From NCBI GenBank assembly GCA_007922305.1, contig ML677344.1, positions 2,194,497-2,258,496 of the forward strand: a stretch of 64,000 nt of DNA, given 5' to 3'. Each line of letters opens with the position of its first letter. The stretch's first letter is position 1. The notes under the pieces are model-generated. The model saw nothing but the letters and a program-made list of their open reading frames with translations. It had not been told where the DNA came from and did no database searches. The position numbers and the translations under genes were made by a program. This document shows, piece after piece, positions 45,022 through 53,060 of the stretch. The DNA comes from Dermatemys mawii. Its lineage: Eukaryota; Chordata; Testudines; Dermatemydidae.

Positions 45022-45739
45022 CAGTGTTAAGGCTTGTGAGCCAGCGGTGGCTCCCATGAACCCCAAGTGCGAGTCCCGGTCAATCGCGCTCTCTGGCAGC
45101 GCAGTGGGGCTGCAGCTAAGGCAGGCTCCCTGCCTGCCCCACGCCACCCCCGGAAGCAGCTAGCACGGCCCCAAGGAGTAAGGGGGGGAGCAGAGGTCTC
45201 CACGTGCTGCTCTGCCTGCAAGCTCCCTTTGGCCGGGAAAGTGAAACTGTGGCCAATGGGAGTTGCGGCGGTGGTGCCTGCAAAGAGGGGCAGCGCTCAG
45301 AGCCACGTTCCCCCTGCCCCCAGGGGCTAAAGGGTTGTGTTGGCCCTTCCAGGAGTGGAGTGGGCCAGGGCCGCCCCAAGTAAGTGATACCCCCTTCAAT
45401 GGGCAGGTTCTGAATAGCTCTTCCACCATCCAACCTGTAGCCTCCCAGAGCCAGTTCCCCTTAACCTCCGCCTGCACCCCAGGCCCCTGCCCCCTCCCAG
45501 AGTCTGCACCCCGTATCTTCTCCTGTAACCCTCTCCTGTACCCTATACTCTCTCCTGGAGCGAGCACCCCCTACTCCCTCCTGCACCCCAGCAATATTAC
45601 CAGTAACGGTCATATTACCATATCAACCAACAAAGGACTTGGCGTGTCCAGCCGTCTGGGTCGGGTCGACGTGGTTCTCACATGGAAGGTTTTTCTGCCA
45701 AAGTGGCCCCCCCCACTCTGAAAGGAGTGAAGAGCTCTG
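45022..45739. mobile_element. hAT element 2 inside the CR1 tail
   Basis: Starts CAGTGTTAAGGCTTG and ends GAAGAGCTCTG. 8-bp flanks GGCTAGAT (45014-45021) and GTCTAGAT (45740-45747) match at 7 of 8. The 718-bp GC-rich interior makes overlapping frames on both strands but carries no transposase motif. Confidence 0.85.
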
Positions 45740-46149
45740 GTCTAGATGATGCCAAGCGTTGCCTCAGGGCAGGGGACAGGACTCGATGACCTCGCAAGGG
45801 CCCTTCCTGTCCTGCATTTCGAAAATTCTGTGAGCGCTCGAGGAGGGCAAAGGGGCCTTCGTGGTGCTGAGAATCAAGCCCAAAGAGCAAACACCAGTTT
45901 AGAAAGAGAGGAAAAGCAAGTGACTCCAACCACCGCTAGAACCATGAAAAGATGCCGGTCTCGGTAAATCTGGAGCGACTCCACTGAAGTCAACGGGCCA
46001 GAAACCTCAGCTGGTGCAAATCATGGTAACTCTACAGAGCTGCACCGGGTTGCATCAGCGAAGGGTCAAATCCCTGTGGATTTTACGTTGGATTCTCACC
46101 AGTCTTATCTGGGAGCAGAATTGTGTCCACTGTCCCCTAGATTACCAAT

Positions 46150-46294
46150 GGCAAATTACTGGCAGCTATGATTGTGATTTACCATTTAGATGATGGTAGA
46201 GCCTAGAGGCCAGCCAGGAGAGGTCCTGTTGTCCTGGGTGCTGCACCAAACTCTAGTAAATGACAGGGCCTACCCCAAAGAGCTGGCAGTCTAA
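46150..46294. repeat. Old interspersed repeat, left half of the target
   Basis: ACTCTAGTAAATGACAGGG and CCCCAAAGAGCTGGCAGTC belong to a common turtle SINE/LINE-type tail. Its expected continuation (TCAGACAAGG ... CAGATGGATGAGACC) is found at 47112 onward, on the other side of the Harbinger insertion. Confidence 0.55.
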
Positions 46295-47108
46295 GCGCAT
46301 GTCTACCCAGTGATCAGAGATGTGACGGCAGCACATGGAGCTATACCCAAACTAGCTTGGATCTAGCTAGCACGAGTAACAATAGCTGTGAAGCCATGGC
46401 AACTTCAAGGACATCGGAGCGGGTAGGGAGAAGCACGGGAAGCCCTACTGAGAGTTGAACACCCTTTGGCAGAGGCGCTTTAGTGCCTTTTCTTGGCCAG
46501 TGGAGCTGGGCAGATGGGTGACTCCAGACCAGCTGACAGGTGGCCAGGGACTGATGGGGGGCGTGCCCCCCCAGGGCTGGGCCCCATGTGAAGCTGTCCA
46601 TCTGGCCTTTCTGCTGCCGGGCCGCGGAGGGTCCCATCGCTCTGGCCTTCTCTCCCCTCAGCAGGTGGATGAACAAGAGATGAGGAAACAGCAGGACGAG
46701 ATCACGGCCATCATCAAGATGCGGATAGCCGGCTCGTCCAGTGGAACCCAGGTAGCCGGCCTGTCCGCCCGCTGGTGGAGGAGGAGCAGGTCTCACCTGT
46801 CCCCACCCACTCCGTTCTCTTCAGAGATCCCCTGGGAAACTAAGATCTCAGAAGCTCCGAAGGGGCCAGGCAGACACAGTCAGTCTCCTCCAGCAGCTCA
46901 CCCGGGAGGTCGCTCTCCGCTTTAGACGTCTGACTGTTGGGGCTGCTTCCAGTTGTGACACCCACGGTTTCATGGCACTGGGTGTGTAGGAGAACCCAGG
47001 CCCTGGGTAGCTTTGTACAGCCGCGGCGACCTCACTTGCTGTTGTGACTCCAGCTAGCTGGTGTAGAGCATGTGCTACAATCACACCTGACTGCCGTGTA
47101 GACGTGCG
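46295..47108. mobile_element. PIF/Harbinger-like insertion enclosing an exon-like segment
   Basis: Termini GCGCATGTCTAC and, inward from the right, CGCACGTCTAC match at 10 of 11. TAA (46292-46294) and TTA (47109-47111) flank it, consistent with a TWA target. 46295-46440 and about 46940-47108 are the left and right halves of a known palindromic turtle element type (ATACCCAAACTAGCTTGGATCTAGC; GTACAGCCGCGG ... CTAGCTGGTGTAGAGC). The middle, about 46440-46940, is unlike the element and contains the exon candidate. Confidence 0.65.
46662..46751 (+). CDS. Exon-like 30-codon block, tentative ARAP1 3' exon
   Basis: Preceded by a strong pyrimidine tract and acceptor (GGCCTTCTCTCCCCTCAG, a tandem CAGCAG acceptor) and followed by CAG|GTAGCC, a weaker donor. 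The 90-nt block has phase 0 at both ends and reads VDEQEMRKQQDEITAIIKMR then IAGSSSGTQ, a charged helical segment that looks like real protein. In mammals ARAP1 (Arf/Rho GTPase-activating protein) ends just upstream of PDE2A on the same strand, which fits position and strand. Identity is a guess. The frame stays open to a stop at about 46925, so it could instead be a terminal exon. Its location between Harbinger ends is unexplained. Confidence 0.4.
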
Positions 47109-47111
47109 TTA

Positions 47112-47945
47112 TCAGACAAGGCCTGGCAGATGGATGAGACCAACAGCAGGATGGGGCCGGGGCGGTAACAGAACCAGTAGGCCGGGCACTATTCTTAGCC
47201 AATCAGGACCAGTGATCACAAATCCATCAGTGGAGTTTCCTCCAGGGATAATTTGCCCCAGTGACCTTCACCATGTGCCAGGGCACTAAAGATAAATCTC
47301 TGAGTGCCAGGCAGGCCGGGGAGATGTCCCGAGGCTGGCTCAGTCCAGCGTGGATCTCCAAAGTGCTCCACCTGGGGTGGTGAGAAAAGACGCCGAAGGC
47401 AGCTCAGTTTGGGCCTGCTGGCCCCCCAATGTCCCCAGTCCCCCCACTGCATGCCCAGGGATTACACACACACAGCTCCTTCCTGCCGGCTGTAACAATG
47501 CTGCCCGGCTCCCCAAACCACATGCATTAAATTACTAGCATGCACCCGGCTAATAATAGCCCGAGCGATTTCAGCAGCGGAATAGCGGCACCCGTATCGA
47601 CTGGCTCGCTCCCAGTGGCAATTAACGATGGAGCAGGGCCCAGAGCAGAGCAGGCAAGAGAGCGGGCTGGGGGGCAGCGGGGTACCGGGGGGGAGGCGAT
47701 GTCAGGGGTGAATTGAGATGGGAAGGTGAGCGGGAGGAGAGGGGAGATGGGGGAGGGGGAGGAAAGGGGAGACCCGCTGAGAAATACCCAGGGCTAGTAG
47801 AGAGGAGACAGGGGACTGGCCAAGGCTGGAGTGAAATCACTGCCCATCTGGAGCTGCCAGGCCAGACTCTCAGGGGGTGTCAGTGTTGCTCCACCGGTGT
47901 TCACTGGAGTCAGTGGGCAAGGCTGATTACAACAGACACACCCTC
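47112..47945. other. Unassigned upstream region of PDE2A
   Basis: The first 100 bp continues the repeat cut by the Harbinger element. ATTAAA occurs at about 47526. A purine-rich block (GGGGGAGGGGGAGGAAAGGGG) lies at about 47690-47775. No exon is recognised. Confidence 0.4.
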
Positions 47946-48245
47946 CCCTGACTGACACCAACCAAGGATCTGGCCCTGTGTGTGTGTGTGTAGATTTCAC
48001 ACACAGACACACCCTCTCTTGACTGACATCAGCTGAGGATCTGGCCCAAGGTGTGTAGATCTCACACCCCCACCCCCACACACTCACACCCCCCTCCCCT
48101 TGACACCAGCTGAGGATCTGGCCCAGCATGTGTAAATTTCACACACACACACACACAGATTGACACCAGCTGAGGATCTGAGGATCACGGTGTGCCCGTG
48201 GATTTTTACACACTCACACACACACACACAAATACACACACACCC
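47946..48245. repeat. Tandem repeat with CA tracts just upstream of the PDE2A CpG island
   Basis: Units carrying TGACACCAGCTGAGGATCTGG (or one-base variants) begin near 47951, 48022, 48099 and 48158. Each is followed by a GTGTGTA segment and a CACACA tract, so spacing varies between about 59 and 77 bp. A last (CA)n runs to about 48245. The unit is a piece of a common amniote repeat amplified in place, about 450-750 bp before the PDE2A start codon. Confidence 0.85.
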
Positions 48246-48694
48246 CCGCCCTGGTGACTGGAGTTAGTACGAGTTGAACAACGGCTCCCCCCCACGCCCC
48301 CATCCCCACGCCGGCCCGGAGGTCTCCCCGGTGCAATCAGCAAACTCCACCCCGGACTCTGCCGCCCCTGGCCGGGACTCGCCCCGGGCTCCAGCCCCCG
48401 ACTCGGACGCTGCAGGGCCCGCGGGCGTGGAGCGGCTCCGCCGCGGTCCGCCCAGGCGGGTGTTTCCCTCGCTCGCTCGCTCACACACGCTCCCTCGCTG
48501 CACCCGCCCACCCTGCATGCTCCAGCGAGCCGCATTAGGCTCGGTTACGGCTCCCGTCCTCGGCCACCCTCCCCGGAGCCGGCTCCGGGAGCATCCGCCG
48601 CCGCGGCGAGCGGGGAGCGAGAAGGGCGCCGGGACCTCTGGCCAGCCGCGTCCCCAACCCCCAGCCTGCTCCTCCTGGCCGGGCTGGCGAGAGG

Positions 48695-48769
48695 ATGAGG
48701 AGCGATGGGCCAAGCTTGCGGCCACTCCATCCTCTGCCGGAGCCAGCCCTACCAGCCGGCCGCGTCTGA
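48695..48769 (+). promoter_or_regulatory. Upstream open reading frame overlapping the PDE2A start
   Basis: ATG at 48695-48697, with A at position -3, opens 10 nt before the PDE2A start in the +1 frame. It runs 24 codons to TGA at 48767-48769, inside exon 1. Because the frame overlaps the main start, ribosomes using it would bypass that start. Whether it lies in the transcript is inferred from its position 10 nt upstream. Confidence 0.65.
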
Positions 48770-48772
48770 CCT
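48705..48772 (+). CDS. PDE2A: PDE2A first coding exon (long membrane-targeted isoform), partial
   Basis: ATG at 48705 in GAGCGATGG context opens MGQACGHSILCRSQPYQPAA, then SD and two bases (CT) before a consensus donor GTGAGT at 48773. The first 14 residues equal the recalled N-terminus of mammalian PDE2A3. In that isoform Gly2 is N-myristoylated and Cys5 and Cys11 are palmitoylated, anchoring the enzyme to membranes. All three residues are present here. PDE2A hydrolyses cAMP and cGMP and is stimulated by cGMP binding to a GAF domain. Those domains are in later exons outside this window. The exon is 22 codons plus 2 nt. The residues after SQ differ from the mammalian QYPAARPAE stretch, as expected for a loosely constrained linker. 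Confidence 0.93.
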
Positions 48773-49769
48773 GTGAGTACCCGGCGCGCCGGGGGTTCGA
48801 GCCCGGGGGGCGGCTGGAGGGGGCCGCGAGGGGGGAAGGAGGGATGGGGAAAGCGGGGGAAGGAGGAGTGTGAGGAGAGGGGAAGAGGAGAGAGGATGAA
48901 ACCGAGTGTGGGGGTGGAGAAAAAGTTCTTGCTGGCTCAGAGCTGGCAGAGGGGGAAGAATTCAAGGGGAGAGACCCTGGGGCTGGTTCCCCTCCGGGCC
49001 TGGCCAGCCCCTGCCCACCCCTTGCTCCGGACACCTGGCCTAGCTGGTGGGTTTGCTGCTGCCGGCTGGGCATGGGGACACAGGAGCCAGGGCTTGGTTT
49101 CCCCGGCAGGCACATCTCTCTGTGCCACCCTGACCGGGTGGGGGTGTGGGAGGAAGCACACCCAGGGGGCTGGCTGTTTTCTGGGTGGCTCGCTCAGGCC
49201 TTCAAACTACAGCCGGGAGCACCCCATGGGGCAGCAGAGCGAGATGCCCCCTGGTTGCTTGCTGCCTCAGTTTCCCTTTAGCTGCTTGAGTCTTGCCGTG
49301 TGCCCATCCCCCTTGTGTGGAAGGAGGGAAAGGCTGGCAACGGGCATGGCCGGAAGCCAGGTTTTTGCAGCCCTGCTTGGGCACATGGGTGAGCCGTTTC
49401 CAGGGAGCAGCTAGAGCGATGTTAACTCCTTTTGTGAAGGGCTGTGCGTGTGTGTGCGTGGGGCGGGGGGAATAGACTTTGCACCGGCAACTCCAACTCT
49501 CCTTGTACCACTGACACGGGAGATATTGTAGTTCCCAAGCTATAGGAATGCTGATGCCAGTCCAGTGGTACCTGGCAGCTCCCTTCCGGGGAGGGGCTGA
49601 GTTCTGCCTCTGGATTCGCTTCACCCCCCTGTGACTCCCCCAGGGGGGCACTTGGCCGGGGTTGTGGAGCGTTGAGGGGAAGGCTCAGAGTGGGGGTAGG
49701 GTCAGTCGTCCCCGAACCGTTTGCCGCCTTCTTAGCCTCTGTGCAACGTGCCTCCGGCGGCACGTGACC

Positions 49770-50080
49770 GGGATTCATCACCGAGTTTGCTCCCCGGGTT
49801 GGATCGTTCGCTCCCCGGGAACTGATGGGGGACTGGAACGCGAACCCCGAGCCCCGTCCCCACTGTTCGCAGCGCCGCGCCTGTGTGGGAGGAGGCTGGA
49901 GTTTGAAATCGTGGCCGGGTCAGGGTCAGGGTCAGCCGGATCCTCGGGCTGCCTCTCCGCGGCAGTCTGCCGGGGGAAGGCAGCGAGCGTCCCACATGGT
50001 GCCAAGGGGAGGGGACTCCGCGCTCAGCGGGGACTCTGTGCCGTCTTTGGGTTCCTTTGTTTGCCCGCCTAAGTCTCCCG
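49770..50080. promoter_or_regulatory. Second CpG-rich block in intron 1
   Basis: CpG-dense sequence (GGATCGTTCGCTCCCCGG, CAGCGCCGCGCC) about 1 kb downstream of exon 1, with a small GGGTCA tandem repeat at about 49917-49938. It could be an island shore or an alternative promoter. No convincing exon start was seen. Confidence 0.4.
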
Positions 50081-50860
50081 TGTTCAGACAATAGCTGAAC
50101 AACCTCAGCCCCTGCAGCGAGGCCCGCTCAAGACCTGTTTGGTATTAGAAGAGGTTGCCCCGAACATCTCCCTCCAAGGAGCCTGAGTGGAATCCCTTTG
50201 GCCAGGCGCCCCACCCACCAGGTTGCCCTCGCTCTGTACGGCTCCGCTCGCATTAGCCGTTGTTTTAAACCCGCTGGCTCCGGTGCCAGGCAGAGTTACA
50301 GGGAGTCGTTTGTCCAGCTGTCGCCCTGATTCTCCGGTTGCTGATAATCTTTCATGCCCACCCACGAGCGTGCCCGGGGGGAAGGGTTGTTGCTAGGTCT
50401 CACTGCTGTCGCAAGCGCAGGGGGGGACTGAGAAGTGAAACCACCGCGTGTTGCAAGAAGCCCCAGCCCCCCTCTTACCCAAGGGCTTATTTACATCTGA
50501 AAGCGAACAGTAGCGGGGTGCTGCTCCCAGCCAGCCTGGCTCTTGGAGCAGTGCCCAGGGAGCCATGGGACCCGGGCGGCTGTAGGAAGGGGGAGGTACA
50601 AAGAAGCTACCCTCTTCCTTTGCCCGGTGCTGTCATTTACACGTGGGCACCAGCGGTAGCAAGTCCAGCAGCAGCGGTGGCGGGTGGGGGGTGGCGGGGT
50701 TCCGGGTGCAGCTGCTTCCCAGCTGGCAAGCTCCGCGGCTCCTTCTGGGGGATGGCTCCTGGGTCACCTGCTGCGGCCAGCACTGAAGCGCTCCCCCAGA
50801 TCCTCCTGATCCCTCTTCTCCCACTGCAGGTCAGGAGCAACCTGTCCATAGATCTCAAAG
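50081..50860. other. Unassigned intronic sequence
   Basis: The 243-residue frame 50338-51069 runs into a MIR and is not coding. Nothing else is recognised. Confidence 0.4.
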
Positions 50861-50864
50861 AGTG

Positions 50865-51000
50865 TCAGCACCCCATGCTATCAATGGAGAAACTGAGGCA
50901 CGGGGAGATGATGGCCCGGCCCAAGGTCGCCTGGCAGGTCAGTGGCAGAGCTAGGACTAGAACTCGCATCTCCTGTCTAGTGCCTTCTCCCTACACTACA
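50865..51000 (-). repeat. MIR-type SINE
   Basis: CAATGGAGAAACTGAGGCACGGGG, CCCAAGGTCGCCTGGCAGGTCAGTGGCAGAGC in the reverse direction. The tRNA-like head is near 50990. Confidence 0.8.
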
Positions 51001-51504
51001 ACCACGGGCGCAGCTTCTGGGTGGGCGCTGGATCACGTGATGCCACCAGACCTCACGGGGGCACCTTAGTGGCGTGATGTGCTGCCTGACGGAGGGCTTA
51101 GATCCCAGGCCCAGAAGTCAGGGCTCCTGGCTCTGGCAAGTCACGCCAGCCCAAACAATCACGAAGCCTTGAATCCCTTACCTGGAGGGTGCTATGGAGG
51201 GTCATGCGTGCTGGTGGGTGGGGTCCCACAGACAAGGCCTATACGATGGAGCCGATGCTGGGTAAAGAAATGGGGGCAGGTAAAAGGAGCTGCCATGTAT
51301 TAACAATCATCAGTAAAACAGGGCTGGATCGAGGCACAGCTGCGATAGGTAGACAGGTACAGGGTTAGTATTAAGATTAACCTGAGGCATTAGCTTTGGT
51401 CCTCCCTGGCTGGGGAAGATTGTGGGGAAGGACTGGAGACGGTTAGCAGCTCCCTCAAAGCATTCACATGTGGGCTCAGCTCAACACAACTTCTTTGCTT
51501 CGGT
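51001..51504. other. Unassigned intronic sequence
   Basis: Nothing recognised. Confidence 0.4.
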
Positions 51505-51850
51505 TTATGGGGCTAAGTGACTTGCTCAAGGCTGCACAGCAAGACAGTGGAAGAATCTGGGTTCGAATTCAGGTCTCCTAGCCCAAACCCAGATTCATTC
51601 ATTCACACAGCACCAGGCACTGGGAGGATCCCACCAAAGGAACAGATTCATGGATTTTAAGGCAAAAAAGGGACATTGCGCCATCTACTCTGACCTTCTG
51701 TAGGGCCACGGTCAGAGACCCTCACCCCTGCATCAAGCCCACCAGCTTCTGACTCAGCTGGAGCAGAGCTATAAGAAAGATGTCCAGGCTTGATTTCAAG
51801 ATTTCAGGTGATGGAGAATCAGCCTGAGGGTTAATTAGCCCAGTTAGTCC
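51505..51850 (-). repeat. MIR fragment followed by an inverted CR1 tail
   Basis: 51508-51590: TAAGTGACTTGCTCAAGGCTGCACAGCAAG, MIR reversed. 51636-51850: CATGGATTTTAAGGCAAAAAAGGGACATTG, CATCTACTCTGACCTTCTGTAG, an inverted CR1 3' end. Confidence 0.7.
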
Positions 51851-52290
51851 CCAGATCAGGCACAATGACCCTCTGAAGGACAAATGATTTGTCTAGAGGG
51901 TTTCTTTTAAGTAAAGCAGCCTCGTGAGCAGGGAGCCTGACTCCCTCCTTTCCTGGCCCTTTATGGATGTGCAGTGCCACTGTTCTGACGGGGGAGCCTT
52001 TTTCCCTCTCTTAGCCCAGGCGAAGTGGTCATACCAGGTAACCGCCTCGGAGAGCCGGCCCCACAGACTTTGCCGCTATGCCCTTATCTCTGGGGAAGGC
52101 CACTCAGTCTGGGGTGCAGCTGGTACCGCGAAGGGCACTCTGGTTGGTGATGCATCATTATAGAAAGGGGGGTTGCCATGAAGGCTGGGAGAGGGCTGAG
52201 ATGAGGCTGTTGGTTACAGCCACCAATGGTACTTCCATGGGCCTGAGCTCACAATCATTCACGTCTTTCTCCTCCCCCTTCCTCCTGCGG
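51851..52290. other. Unassigned intronic sequence
   Basis: Nothing recognised. Confidence 0.4.
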
Positions 52291-52294
52291 GAGG

Positions 52295-52455
52295 CAGGGC
52301 AGGGCTGTTATCGCCATTGCCCAGATGGGAAACTGAGGCACGAAGAAGCTAAGTGATTTGCCTAATATCATGCAAGAAGCACATGGCAGCAAACTGACCC
52401 CATCTCTCTCAAGCTCTAGGCTAGTGCTCTAACCACTACGCCATCCTACCTCCCT
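52295..52455 (-). repeat. MIR-type SINE, nearly complete
   Basis: CCCAGATGGGAAACTGAGGCACG, TAAGTGATTTGCC, and the tRNA-derived head AGTGCTCTAACCACTACGCCATCC at about 52424-52447, reversed. Confidence 0.85.
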
Positions 52456-52796
52456 GAGAGCAAGGCCCAACGAGTGAATTTCATCCCCTGAGATATTGTA
52501 CAGTCCCTGCTACCAGTTACCCTGGTGTCAATGTGGAGCACCTCCATTGCGTTCAGTGGAGTTATTCTATATGGACAGGCAAGATAAAGAGCCCAGTGTG
52601 ACCCTATGTAGCTAGACTTAAAACCACGTTTTCCCCTTTTGGAGTTTGTTGGGTTCCTCTAGAAAGCACTTGTGACTCCCTGCCCTGTACTCCACATCCC
52701 GGTGCCTTCACGAGGTTTCCTGTTGCAAACACCTCCTACTTTCCTCAGAGCCTGGGGGGCAAGGTCCTGTCAATCAAGAGCTGTGTAACCACGACC

Positions 52797-53060
52797 GCAG
52801 TGGTTCTCAACCAGGGGTCCAGGGCCCACTGGGGGGGCCGCGAGCAGGTTTCAGGGGGTCCGGTATTAGACTCGTTGGGGCTCAGGACAGAAAGCTGAAG
52901 CTTCACCCCTGGAGGCAGAAGCCCAGGTCTCCAAGCTCCGCCACCCCGGGGCTGAAGACAAAGCCTAAGCAATGTAGCTTTGTGGGGCTCCCCGTGGCGT
53001 GGGGCCCCCAGGCAATTGCCCTGCTTACTACCCCTTAATGCCAGCCCTGGCTTTTATACG
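52797..53060. mobile_element. hAT element, 3'-truncated
   Basis: Left end CAGTGGTTCTCAACCAGGGG is a typical vertebrate hAT terminus. The body (GGGGGGCCGCGAGCAGG, TTAGACTCGTTGGGGC, AATGTAGCTTTGTGGGG) is a frequent turtle repeat. The matching right terminus is missing and sequence stops near CCAGCCCTGGCTTTTATACGG. Confidence 0.75.

Larger units (their letters stand above)
44521..45835 (+). repeat. CR1 3' tail split by two hAT elements
   Basis: Three pieces read as one CR1 3' end. 44521-44671 has GGAAAACTTCCTAACGGTCAGG and AAGCACTGGAACAAATTACC. 44988-45021 has ACACAAACACCTGCCAGGG and ATGGGCTAGAT. 45740-45835 has GATGCC through GGACTCGATGACCTCGCAAGG and TTCGAAAATTCTGTGAG. Removing the two hATs restores a continuous CR1 tail. 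Confidence 0.9.
48250..49000 (+). promoter_or_regulatory. CpG island, PDE2A 5' end
   Basis: Very GC-rich with dense CpG (CCGCCGCCGCGGCGAGCGGGG at about 48597) and no TATA box near the start codon, as expected for a CpG-island promoter. It contains the 5' leader and first coding exon. The transcription start cannot be placed from sequence alone. Long frames on both strands (48264-49115, 48274-48873) come from the lack of stops in GC-rich DNA. Confidence 0.85.

Noticed and set aside
48264..49115. 283-codon minus-strand open frame across the CpG island
   Set aside because: Stops are rare in GC-rich sequence, a second long frame runs antisense (48274-48873), and the translation is low-complexity serine, proline and arginine with no domain.
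50338..51069. 243-codon plus-strand open frame in PDE2A intron 1, considered as PDE2A exon 2
   Set aside because: The apparent acceptor at about 50828 leads straight into a MIR SINE and the translation shows none of the conserved PDE2A sequence.
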